DNA of 8,351 bases, taken from NCBI GenBank assembly GCA_016931875.1, contig JAFGDX010000341.1:1-8351 (forward strand), given 5' to 3'. This DNA is from Prolixibacteraceae bacterium (GTDB taxonomy: Bacteria; Bacteroidota; Bacteroidia; Bacteroidales; Prolixibacteraceae). Numbering within the stretch: position 1 is the stretch's first letter; each line of letters opens with the position of its first letter. A model generated the notes under the pieces. That model was given only the letters and a program-made list of their open reading frames with translations, was not told where the DNA came from and did no database searches. The position numbers and the translations under genes were made by a program. Positions 1-6,582 of the stretch are shown here, in pieces.

Positions 1-114
1 ATGAGTTTTGTTAAATATTTTACTGAATTGGAAACTTACAAATTATCCGGAAAAATTTCATCCGAAATAATACGATCACCGTTCTTCGGAAATGCAAGAA
101 TTAAAAAACCATAA
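1..114 (+). other. Possible C-terminal tail of an upstream gene
   Basis: Frame 1 is open from the first base and ends in TAA at 112-114, giving 37 residues that end in FFGNARIKKP. An ATG happens to be the first codon, but the window edge hides whether the frame continues upstream. The stop lies 15 bp before the ABC ATPase start. I found no TAnnTTTG promoter box in this leader, so the ABC operon may be transcribed from further upstream together with this frame. I do not recognise the peptide. It could equally be chance open sequence. Confidence 0.3.
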
Positions 115-129
115 AAGAACAATTAAACA

Positions 130-837
130 ATGGAAAACGCATCGATTATCAAAATTGAACAACTCACCAAATCGTTTCCGATGGGGAAATCGAAGTTTAC
201 CGCTTTGAAAGGCATCAATCTTACATTTGGTGAAGGGGAATTTGCTGGATTGGTCGGGCCCAGTGGTTCGGGCAAAACCACGTTGCTGAATATTGTTGGC
301 TCACTTGATGTACCTTCGTCGGGAGAAGCGAAAGTTTTGGGGCTGTCAATCGGACAACTCACGGCAAAAGAAGCCGCCAAACTGCGAAAGGAAGAACTGG
401 GTTTTATTTTTCAGAGTTACAATCTGCTCGCTGTTCACAATGTTTTTGAAAATGTTGAATTCCCGCTGCTTCTATTAAATTATTCGGCTGCTGAACGAAA
501 AAAGATGGTGATGGAAGCCCTGGAATGGGTTGGTTTGACCGACAAAGTGAAATCGAAACCGCCGCAACTTTCGGGTGGAGAATGCCAGCGGGTTGCCATT
601 GCCCGTGCCATGGTAAAAAAGCCATCGATCGTTTTAGCCGACGAACCCACGGCAAACCTCGATGCAGCCAACTCGCACAATATTCTGCAAACCATGGAAA
701 AACTGAACCGGGAACTAAAAACTACTTTTTTGTTCGCTACACACGACGAAAAAGTAATCAGCTACCTCCGCCGGAAAATTTTTTTGAAAGACGGAAATGT
801 AGACAAAGACGAAATTTCCACGAATAAAATTGATTAA
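130..837 (+). CDS. ABC transporter ATP-binding protein, LolD/MacB type
   Basis: This is the cytoplasmic ATPase of a type VII (MacB/LolCDE-like) ABC system, which uses ATP to drive mechanotransmission rather than classical transport. All nucleotide-binding motifs are present in the 235 residues: Walker A GPSGSGKT at 43-50, Q-loop glutamine at 95 (GFIFQ), signature LSGGE at 147-151, Walker B IVLADEP at 167-173 with catalytic Glu172, D-loop NLD at 176-178 and switch His205. The signature motif reads LSGGECQRVAIARA, with Cys where most family members have Gln. Length is normal for the family. The ATG at 130 directly precedes the conserved beta-strand region, and no Shine-Dalgarno sequence is visible, as is usual in Bacteroidota. 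The gene is followed after 2 bp by its permease, so they are very likely one operon. Exact substrate is unknown. Confidence 0.95.
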   Translation: MENASIIKIEQLTKSFPMGKSKFTALKGINLTFGEGEFAGLVGPSGSGKTTLLNIVGSLDVPSSGEAKVLGLSIGQLTAKEAAKLRKEELGFIFQSYNLLAVHNVFENVEFPLLLLNYSAAERKKMVMEALEWVGLTDKVKSKPPQLSGGECQRVAIARAMVKKPSIVLADEPTANLDAANSHNILQTMEKLNRELKTTFLFATHDEKVISYLRRKIFLKDGNVDKDEISTNKID

Positions 838-839
838 AA

Positions 840-2015
840 ATGAAAACTGCATTAAAACTGGCATACCGTAACCTTATTGGAGCCGGACTAAGAACCTGGC
901 TGAATGTGATTGTATTGTCGTTTTCGTTTGTGGTAATTATCTGGATGAAAGGGGTAATGGTAGGTTGGGATCATCAGGCGAAAACCGACATGAAAAACTG
1001 GGAAATTGGTGGTGGACAATACTGGCACGAAAATTACGATCCGTATGATCCGTTTACACTCACTGAAAGTCATGCTGAAATTCCATCAAGTTTAAACGAC
1101 GAAATTAAAAACGGAGAGGTTGTTCCGTCGCTGATTGCAAGCGGCACCATTTATCCGCAGGGACGAATGCAGTCTGTTGCCATTGTGGGTATAAATCCGC
1201 ATCAGAATATATTTATGCTGCCAACCGGAAAGCTGGACACTGTCACTTCGGCGATTCCTGCTATCATTGGTTCTGTTGAATCCAGAAACCTCAAATTGAA
1301 AGCAGGAGATTACGTTACCATCCGCTGGCGAAATAAAAACGGAATGTTTGATGCCACCGATGTTGTTATTACCGCTGTTTTTTCGTGTAATGTACCATCA
1401 GTTGACGCCGGAAAAATTTATATTCCGCTAAACAAACTTCAGGAAATGATGGGACTGCAGGGAGAAGCTACCATTCTCACATTTCGGGAAGAACAACCTG
1501 AACGACCTGAAATTGCAGGCTGGATATATAAAAACACTGCAACACTGACCCAATCGGTAGATGAACTCATTCAAACCAAAACCGTAGGGCAGTCAATATT
1601 TTATGCCATTTTGCTGCTGCTGGCCATGCTGGCTATTTTCGACACACAGGTTCTTTCTATTTTCAGAAGACAAAAAGAAATTGGCACCTACATTGCACTT
1701 GGGTACACACGCCAAGAAGTAGTTGGTTTATTTACAGTTGAAGGAGCCATGCATTCCATTCTTGCGGCTGTTGTTTCAGCGGTTTACGGAATGCCGTTTC
1801 TCATTTGGCAGGCCAATGCCGGCTGGACCATGCCCATTGAAGCCAGCGAATTTGGAATGGCCATGGCACAAACCCTCTACCCGGTTTACAGTGCCGGCCT
1901 CGTAATTTCAACAGTGCTAATTATTGTGCTGGTAACCACGGCAGTAAGTTACTGGCCTTCAAGAAAAATTGCAAAAATGAATCCAACAGAAGCGTTAAGG
2001 GGGAAATTACAATGA
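840..2015 (+). CDS. ABC transporter permease, FtsX/MacB type (first subunit)
   Basis: This is an inner-membrane subunit of the ABC system, 391 residues, with the standard type VII topology: one N-terminal membrane helix (about 20-38), a large periplasmic domain (about 43-248), then three C-terminal helices (about 252-272, 296-324 and 348-372). The cytoplasmic loop between helices 2 and 3 carries the typical coupling sequence RRQKEIGTYIALGYTRQEV (277-295). The C-terminus has the family pattern RKIAKMNPTEALRGK. The periplasmic part matches the MacB periplasmic core type by position, but I do not recognise a subtype. The start is 2 bp after the ATPase stop, and the last codon overlaps the next permease start by 4 bp, which suggests translational coupling. 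It probably pairs with the second permease as a LolC/LolE-like heterodimer. That pairing is inferred from the two different adjacent permeases. Confidence 0.92.
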   Translation: MKTALKLAYRNLIGAGLRTWLNVIVLSFSFVVIIWMKGVMVGWDHQAKTDMKNWEIGGGQYWHENYDPYDPFTLTESHAEIPSSLNDEIKNGEVVPSLIASGTIYPQGRMQSVAIVGINPHQNIFMLPTGKLDTVTSAIPAIIGSVESRNLKLKAGDYVTIRWRNKNGMFDATDVVITAVFSCNVPSVDAGKIYIPLNKLQEMMGLQGEATILTFREEQPERPEIAGWIYKNTATLTQSVDELIQTKTVGQSIFYAILLLLAMLAIFDTQVLSIFRRQKEIGTYIALGYTRQEVVGLFTVEGAMHSILAAVVSAVYGMPFLIWQANAGWTMPIEASEFGMAMAQTLYPVYSAGLVISTVLIIVLVTTAVSYWPSRKIAKMNPTEALRGKLQ

Positions 2016-3286
2016 TAAAATTTCTTTTAAAAGGATTAATCCGCGACAAAAGCCGCAGCCGGTTACCAATTATTGTTGTTTCAATTGGGGTAATGCTAAC
2101 GGTATTAATGCACGCTTACATTACCGGTTTTATGGGCGACACCATTGAATTAAACGCCCGCTTCACACACGGTCATTTAAAAGTAATGACCAAATCTTAT
2201 GCTGAAAACATGAACCAAATTCCAAATGATTTGGCGCTACTTGATGTGGATAAATTAATTACTGAGTTGAATAATGAATACCCGGAAATTAAGTGGACTC
2301 CGCGCATTCAGTTTGGCGGGCTGGTGGATGCTCCCGATGAAAACGGCGAAACAAAAGCACAAGGCCCGGCCATGGGGTTGGGAATCGATTTTCTTTCAGG
2401 AAACAGCGGAGAAGCCGAACGGCTGGATATAAAAAAAGCGCTGGTACGCGGAAATCTGATTCAACACCCCGGAGAAGCACTGCTGAGCGAAATGTTTTCA
2501 CAAAAACTCGGCGTTAATCCGGGGGATGAAGTGACACTTATTGGCTCTACCATGAACGGCAGCATGAGCATGTACAATTTCAAAGTTGCCGGAACCGTTG
2601 CTTTTGGCGCTGAAGCACTCGACCGGGGCGCCATCATTACTGATTTGGAAGACGCCCGGAATGCACTCGATATGCAAAATGCCGCCGGCGAACTGATTGG
2701 ATTTCTGACCGACGGCCTGTACGACGATGATGAAGCCCTCCAAATTGCAAAATCATTCAACAAAAAATACGAAAACAATAACGACGAATATGCTCCGGTA
2801 ATGCGGAGTTTAAGCCAGCAGGGAAGTATGGGGCAGTATGTTGCCCTCACAAAAGGATGGACAGTTTACATTTCGGCCATATTTATTTTTGCCATGGCGC
2901 TGGTTCTTTGGAATGCCGGCCTGCTGGGAGGATTGAGAAGATACGGCGAATTTGGCGTCAGACTGGCAATGGGCGAGGAAAAAGGCCATGTGTACCGGAC
3001 ACTGATTCTCGAATCGGTTTTTATAGGAATGGCAGGAACCGTGGTTGGTACCATTTTCGGACTCTTTTTTGCCTGGCTGATTCAAACCTACGGAATCGAT
3101 ATTTCAGGGATGATGCAGGGTGGAGCGCTGATGATGCCATCCACCATTCGCGCGAGAATTACTCCGGTGGATTACTACCTCGGATTAATACCCGGTTTAA
3201 TCTCAACCGTGCTGGGAACCATGCTTGCCGGTATTGGAATTTACAAACGAAAAACCGCTCAACTGTTTAAAGAACTGGAAGCATAA
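2012..3286 (+). CDS. ABC transporter permease, FtsX/MacB type (second subunit)
   Basis: This second permease has 424 residues and the same topology as its neighbour: an N-terminal helix at about 18-40, a periplasmic domain at about 42-280, and three helices at about 284-304, 332-358 and 388-410. The coupling loop between helices 2 and 3 reads GLRRYGEFGVRLAMGEEKGHV (307-327), matching the family pattern (R-x-E-hG-x-x-x-A-x-G). It starts at an ATG that overlaps the previous stop (ATGA at 2012-2015), the classic arrangement for coupled subunits. The periplasmic segment contains a region around 158-215 (LLSEMFSQKLGVNPGDEVTL and onward) that looks like the porter-type small domain of MacB core proteins. 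The sequence differs clearly from the first permease, so the complex is probably heteromeric. Substrate is not visible in the sequence. Confidence 0.92.
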   Translation: MIKFLLKGLIRDKSRSRLPIIVVSIGVMLTVLMHAYITGFMGDTIELNARFTHGHLKVMTKSYAENMNQIPNDLALLDVDKLITELNNEYPEIKWTPRIQFGGLVDAPDENGETKAQGPAMGLGIDFLSGNSGEAERLDIKKALVRGNLIQHPGEALLSEMFSQKLGVNPGDEVTLIGSTMNGSMSMYNFKVAGTVAFGAEALDRGAIITDLEDARNALDMQNAAGELIGFLTDGLYDDDEALQIAKSFNKKYENNNDEYAPVMRSLSQQGSMGQYVALTKGWTVYISAIFIFAMALVLWNAGLLGGLRRYGEFGVRLAMGEEKGHVYRTLILESVFIGMAGTVVGTIFGLFFAWLIQTYGIDISGMMQGGALMMPSTIRARITPVDYYLGLIPGLISTVLGTMLAGIGIYKRKTAQLFKELEA

Positions 3287-3344
3287 ATAAAATAAGAGAT
3301 TAGAGTAGTGCGTAGTGAGAAAAGAAACGTAAAAAAAATTAAAA

Positions 3345-4079
3345 ATGAAACCGATAATAACATCTTTTTTGATATTTATGACGACACTGATTTTCGCACA
3401 ACCCGATGCCAGGGAAATACTGGACAGGGTGGATAAAAACATGTCGTCGGAAAACCGGATTTTTGAATCGTCGATGACCATTCACGGCAAACGAAACAGC
3501 CGTACCATCACTTCAAAAACCTATTCTGTGGGAGATAAAAAATCATATACTGAATATTTATCACCCGCCCGCGAACAGGGAACAAAGATGCTGAAACTGG
3601 AAGATCAGTTGTGGATTTATTCCCCTTCCACCGACCGAACCATCCAGATTTCAGGACACATGTTGCGGCAGTCGGTGATGGGTTCCGACCTTTCGTACGA
3701 AGATATGATGGACGACCGGAAACTTCAGGATGTTTATAATGCAGAAGTAACCGGAGAAGAAGAAATTGACGGGCGAAAAACCTGGATTCTGGAACTTACC
3801 GCAAAGGTGGACGATGTTGCTTATGCCACGCGTAAAGTTTGGGTTGACACAGAACGGTACATCCCGTTAAAAGAAGAGTTGTTTGCCAAAAGCGGCCAGT
3901 TGTTGAAACGTTCTACCATGAGTGATGTGCAAAAATTGGACGGACGCTGGTTTCCCGCCACCGTGGTTTACAAAGATATGCTCAAACAGGGCGACGGAAC
4001 CGAATTCAAAATAACAGGCATAAAATTCAACCAGGAAATTCCGGAATATATTTTTACAAAGGCGGCGTTAAAACAGTAA
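3345..4079 (+). CDS. LolA-like outer membrane lipoprotein-sorting protein
   Basis: This 244-residue protein belongs to the family annotated as outer-membrane lipoprotein-sorting (LolA-like fold). Residues 1-18 form a signal peptide (hydrophobic run ending TLIFA, probable cleavage before Gln19), and there is no lipobox Cys, so it should be a soluble periplasmic protein. The hallmark stretch is at about 78-122: GTKMLKL, then LWIYSPSTDRTIQISG, HMLRQSVMGSDLSYEDMM. LolA-fold proteins form an open beta-barrel that shields acyl chains. The gene follows the second permease by 58 bp on the same strand, with no recognisable promoter in between, so it is probably the last gene of the ABC operon and the likely periplasmic acceptor for what the transporter extracts. 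That partnership is inference from gene order. Its stop lies 3 bp from the stop of the opposing pseudouridine synthase. Confidence 0.85.
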   Translation: MKPIITSFLIFMTTLIFAQPDAREILDRVDKNMSSENRIFESSMTIHGKRNSRTITSKTYSVGDKKSYTEYLSPAREQGTKMLKLEDQLWIYSPSTDRTIQISGHMLRQSVMGSDLSYEDMMDDRKLQDVYNAEVTGEEEIDGRKTWILELTAKVDDVAYATRKVWVDTERYIPLKEELFAKSGQLLKRSTMSDVQKLDGRWFPATVVYKDMLKQGDGTEFKITGIKFNQEIPEYIFTKAALKQ

Positions 4080-4082
4080 TTC

Positions 4083-4994
4083 TCACAATACTTTTTTGAA
4101 TATTCGGGGAATCTTCGATTCGAAGGTCAGTATTTGGTTAGTAGCCGGATGCTGAAACGACAATTTCTGGGCATGCAATCCAAGGCGGTTGATTGGATTG
4201 GTGGTTGCACCGTATTTTTTATCGCCGGCAATACTGTGACCCATATCCTGCATGTGCACGCGAATCTGATTTTTTCTTCCGGTTTCGAGATTTATTTTCA
4301 GAAGCGACCAGGAATTGTTTGATTTCAAAACAGAAAAATGAGTCACTGCCTTTTGTCCTTTTGACTGGTTTTGCGACGAATGCATCCGGAAATTATTATC
4401 TTCAAAAAGAAAAGATGAAACCACCCCCTCCTTTTCATTTACTTTCCCTTCAACCAGCGCGATGTAAGTTCTTTCAGCCTTCATCTCTTTCCACGCTTCC
4501 TGAAGCTGTACTTTTATTTGTTCATTTTTTGCAAAAAGCATAATTCCTGAAGTCTCCCGATCGAGCCGGTGAACAATAAAAATTTTGTTGTTTTGATTTT
4601 GAAGCTTCACATAATCACTTACAAAACTGTAGAGAGTTTCTCTTTTTTCTTTTTTTGTGGCTATTGAAAGAAGCCCCGCAGGTTTGTTAACAACAACTAA
4701 ATGCTCATCTTCAAAAATAAGTTCAAAGGGTAAATCTATATTTCGAACCATCATTCGCTGGCTGGAAATTTCAATGCGTTGTCCTGCAACCAGCGGGTGA
4801 TTAAATTGTGACACAGAAATTCCATCGACCAAAACCTGTTGAAAACGCAACAGCGACTTTAAATTATTCCGGCTTTTATCAGGCATTTTTTCCATCAAAA
4901 ATGGTAATAAAGTACTGTTTTCAGTTACAGTAAAACCGGCGAGTCTTTCACCTGAATTTTTGTTCGTTTCGCTGGCATCCTTTTTTCTTCGCAT
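4083..4994 (-). CDS. RluA-family RNA pseudouridine synthase
   Basis: The product (303 residues) isomerises uridine to pseudouridine in structured RNA, most likely rRNA. Counting from the ATG at 4994, an S4-like RNA-binding region spans about 29-75, with LLRFQQVLVDG at 48-58. The catalytic domain opens with VVVNKPAGLL (100-109), carries the RluA signature HRLDRETSG at 142-150 with the catalytic Asp145, and ends with the GRKNQIRVH motif at 239-247, then HSIAGDKKYG. I chose ATG 4994 over the in-frame TTG one codon upstream (4997). A perfect -7 promoter box (TAATTTTG on the minus strand) lies at 5017-5024, giving a leader of about 16 nt. The member of the family (RluA, RluC or RluD type, and so the exact rRNA site) cannot be decided from sequence reading. 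It is convergent with the LolA-like gene and divergent from the MORN lipoprotein gene. Confidence 0.93.
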   Translation of the reverse strand: MRRKKDASETNKNSGERLAGFTVTENSTLLPFLMEKMPDKSRNNLKSLLRFQQVLVDGISVSQFNHPLVAGQRIEISSQRMMVRNIDLPFELIFEDEHLVVVNKPAGLLSIATKKEKRETLYSFVSDYVKLQNQNNKIFIVHRLDRETSGIMLFAKNEQIKVQLQEAWKEMKAERTYIALVEGKVNEKEGVVSSFLFEDNNFRMHSSQNQSKGQKAVTHFSVLKSNNSWSLLKINLETGRKNQIRVHMQDMGHSIAGDKKYGATTNPINRLGLHAQKLSFQHPATNQILTFESKIPRIFKKVL

Positions 4995-5016
4995 CAAATT
5001 GAATATTTACAACTGC

Positions 5017-5024
5017 CAAAATTA
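5017..5024 (-). promoter_or_regulatory. Bacteroidota -7 promoter box for the pseudouridine synthase
   Basis: On the minus strand these bases read TAATTTTG, a perfect match to the Bacteroidota sigma-factor box TAnnTTTG. The start codon at 4994 is 22 nt downstream, which would place the transcript start around 5010-5012. I see no clear TTTG at the -33 position, so the match rests on the -7 element only. Confidence 0.5.
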
Positions 5025-5146
5025 GGTTAAATTAATGGGCGGATTTAAAAACCTGACTATTATTTGTAAAACTTTCCGCAAAAAGTGAAGAATTCAATGC
5101 TGGCTTTTATACCTTTAGATTTTAACTATCAACGAATTGATTACCG

Positions 5147-5875
5147 ATGAAACCAAAATTCATAATTCCTTTCCTGCTTTCCTTCATGCTGTTCAATTGC
5201 AATCAACCTCAAAAGGAAACGATAAAGAAGGATTCTGTTCCTGATGGAATTTCAGTCATAAAAAAACCTTATAAAAATTCACCCAATGTTATTGAGTACG
5301 AAATACCGGTAGTAAAAGGAACCGATATCAAACACGGCATTCAAAAAAGATATTACCAGCATGGCAGTTTGTATTCCGAAATTCCATATTTGGCCGGAAA
5401 AAGAAACGGAATTGCCTACACCTACTACCCGGTTACCGGAAATGCAGAACCTGTGGTTTGGAAAGAACAACCTTACAAAGACAACCAGCTGGATGGCATT
5501 TGTAAACGGTACCACAGCGATGGAAAATTGCAGGCTGAATATGAATACAAAAACGGGTTGCCGGCCACCGGATTAAAAGAATTTTACCAGTCGGGGAATC
5601 CCGTAAAACTCCCCGGTTTAATTCTGAATAAAACAAGAACGGCCAACCATTATTATGTAACTGCCCGGCTTTCCGACGGTACAAAAAATGTTGATTATTT
5701 TATCGGCGATTTAGTGGAAGGAAAATACCTGCCAGAAAATTTAAAAGCATTGCAGGTTGTAAATGGCGAAGGTGAAATTCTGGTTCCTTTAACTACTAAA
5801 AAAATAACCATCACGGCGGTTACTTTTACCGATTACCAAAACCGGCACATCGTTTCAAAATCAATTACATTTTAG
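5147..5875 (+). CDS. Lipoprotein with MORN-type repeats
   Basis: This 242-residue protein begins with a lipoprotein signal: a hydrophobic core (FIIPFLLSFMLF) followed by Cys18 in the context LFNC. The Asn at -1 is unusual for a lipobox, but the overall shape fits lipidation. Residues about 58-160 contain at least three degenerate repeats of the MORN/YwqK type: GIQKRYYQHGSLYSEIPYLAG, GIAYTYYPVTGNAEPVVWKE and GICKRYHSDGKLQAEYEYKNG, each G-x-x-x-x-Y-x-x-(D/x)-G followed by an extended strand. The last about 75 residues (168-242) look like a small all-beta domain without repeats. Proteins of this kind are often labelled 'YwqK-family antitoxin' in Bacteroidota, but there is no toxin partner here and that label is not supported. 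The gene stands alone; a weak promoter-like TACCTTTA lies at 5110-5117. Function is unknown, probably at the cell envelope. Confidence 0.8.
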   Translation: MKPKFIIPFLLSFMLFNCNQPQKETIKKDSVPDGISVIKKPYKNSPNVIEYEIPVVKGTDIKHGIQKRYYQHGSLYSEIPYLAGKRNGIAYTYYPVTGNAEPVVWKEQPYKDNQLDGICKRYHSDGKLQAEYEYKNGLPATGLKEFYQSGNPVKLPGLILNKTRTANHYYVTARLSDGTKNVDYFIGDLVEGKYLPENLKALQVVNGEGEILVPLTTKKITITAVTFTDYQNRHIVSKSITF

Positions 5876-5901
5876 CTGAATATTTTTGCAGGGAGCCAAT
5901 A

Positions 5902-5915
5902 AAAACCAGGGTTTT
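5902..5915. repeat. Small A/T inverted repeat downstream of the lipoprotein gene
   Basis: AAAACC (5902-5907) and GGTTTT (5910-5915) are complementary, leaving a tight loop; with a 4-nt loop the stem is 5 bp. It lies 27 bp after the lipoprotein stop and inside the U-rich tail of the opposing RNA's terminator. It could add weak termination in either direction, but it is too small to call with confidence. Confidence 0.25.
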
Positions 5916-5959
5916 ATAAAACACAAATGGGAACTAAACTTTGACGAATAGTTCCCATT
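5915..5959 (-). terminator. Probable intrinsic terminator of the minus-strand RNA
   Basis: A perfect 11-bp inverted repeat is formed by AATGGGAACTA (5926-5936) and TAGTTCCCATT (5949-5959) with a 12-nt loop. On the minus strand the stem is followed directly by TGTGTTTT, a U-rich tract, which fits intrinsic termination. On the plus strand it is followed by TCACTTGAGG, so it would be a poor terminator for the lipoprotein gene. The orientation therefore points to a leftward transcript ending near 5918. Confidence 0.6.
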
Positions 5960-6434
5960 CACTTGAGGTAACCGAAGTTTCCTCTCATGCCAGGCTACGG
6001 TTATTTTGACCGGCTTTTGCCTTTTCTTTCGAATTGGTTCCAGCCCTTTATCTTCCGGTTTAGCTTTCTACGGCATAAACTTTCAGATATTCCGTTCGGC
6101 ATTCCGGATTGCCTTCCTGGACGAAGTGTCTCTCAGTATCCTGTAATTTCCTTTCGGATTTTACTTTTTAATCAGCTTTCCGGGTTTTATCCCTTTGGCT
6201 GTGCAGTTTGATTTTGCGACCTAAATCGCTTCATCTCCTGCCTGAAGACTCAATCTTAAAAGAACGTCTGGCACTCCTTCGATGATTGACTGAACTTTGA
6301 TTTCCAGACTATCAAGTTCAAACTTCGGCTCTTTCCGTGTGCCATCCCGAAGGTTGGTTTGAAAGGTTCCGGTTTCAACTAAGAAACTTTTCCCGTTTCC
6401 ACACTTCCGGAGCAGCCTTTTATCGCTCACCTGA
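5918..6434 (-). ncRNA. Candidate large structured non-coding RNA (about 515 nt), family unknown
   Basis: The gap between lipoprotein and fucosidase genes has its own promoter and terminator on the minus strand and is tiled with stem-loops. In plus coordinates, from the RNA 5' end: outer stem 6410-6413/6328-6331; stem 6400-6404/6337-6341 closing three hairpins (6383-6399, 6359-6378, 6342-6357); hairpin 6291-6320 (10 bp, one bulge); hairpin 6229-6247; hairpin 6216-6229; extended hairpin 6173-6201; GAAA-capped hairpin 6143-6164; hairpins 6098-6113 and 6058-6080; GAAA-capped hairpin 6020-6037; hairpin 5998-6012; UUCG-capped hairpin 5965-5984; terminator hairpin 5926-5959. Two loops (6342-6357, 5965-5984) are cUUCGg and two are GNRA (GAAA) only when read on the minus strand, which fixes the orientation. 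No group II intron domain V, tmRNA, RNase P or SRP core sequence was recognised. Pairings were found by eye; no folding energy or covariation was computed. A decayed mobile element remains possible. Confidence 0.55.
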
Positions 6435-6439
6435 TGAAT

Positions 6440-6470
6440 CAAAATTAAATAATTATTAATTCTTTGTCAA
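6440..6470 (-). promoter_or_regulatory. Bacteroidota-type promoter of the structured RNA
   Basis: On the minus strand TAATTTTG (6447 to 6440) is a perfect TAnnTTTG -7 box. TTG (within TTGACA, 6470 to 6465) lies upstream with a 20-nt A/T-rich spacer, close to the usual spacing of the Bacteroidota -33 element. Transcription would start around 6432-6436. The TTG that could open a 73-codon frame (6440-6442) lies inside this -7 box and so would not be in the transcript. Confidence 0.55.
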
Positions 6471-6510
6471 TATAAAACCACTCGTTTATATCCACTATGT
6501 ATCAACCATC

Positions 6511-6532
6511 GTTATTAACAATTGTTGATAAC
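6511..6532. repeat. Near-perfect 22-bp palindrome
   Basis: GTTATTAACA (6511-6520) and TGTTGATAAC (6523-6532) are inverted copies around a central AT, with one position that is T:G instead of a Watson-Crick pair. In RNA this gives a 9-bp stem with an AAUU loop. It lies 50 bp past the fucosidase stop and 41 bp upstream of the structured-RNA -33 element. Neither strand shows a U tract after the stem. It may be a weak fucosidase terminator or a binding site for a dimeric regulator of the RNA promoter. Confidence 0.45.
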
Positions 6533-6582
6533 CAAAATCGTATGTAAGGAACCACAAACAAAAATGACAATACCAGGGAAAA

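Noticed and set aside
4080..4082. Terminator between the two convergent genes
   Set aside because: Only 3 bp separate the stop codons and no hairpin with a U tract was seen around the junction.
4995..4997. TTG as start codon of the pseudouridine synthase
   Set aside because: An ATG follows immediately at 4994 and adds no loss of conserved sequence, so ATG is the simpler start.
5987..6211. 74-codon plus-strand frame rich in Phe and Leu
   Set aside because: It is the antisense of the A-rich structured RNA, has no recognisable domain, and lies opposite to the promoter and terminator signals.
6337..6404. tRNA-like cloverleaf
   Set aside because: The four-way junction is tRNA-sized, but it has a 5-bp closing stem, no T-loop sequence and no plausible anticodon arm.
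5926..6434. Group II intron, RNase P, tmRNA or SRP RNA
   Set aside because: The 5' segment GUGAGCG and the multi-helix layout suggested a group II intron, but no domain V-like hairpin with its conserved triad was found. Core sequences of RNase P, tmRNA and SRP RNA were not recognised. A covariance search would settle this.
6221..6442. 73-codon minus-strand frame with protein-like composition
   Set aside because: Its only upstream start is a TTG that lies inside the -7 promoter box. The frame continues past its stop through several more stops, and the stretch is dense in stem-loops with UUCG tetraloops. A decayed gene is not excluded, but structured RNA explains more.
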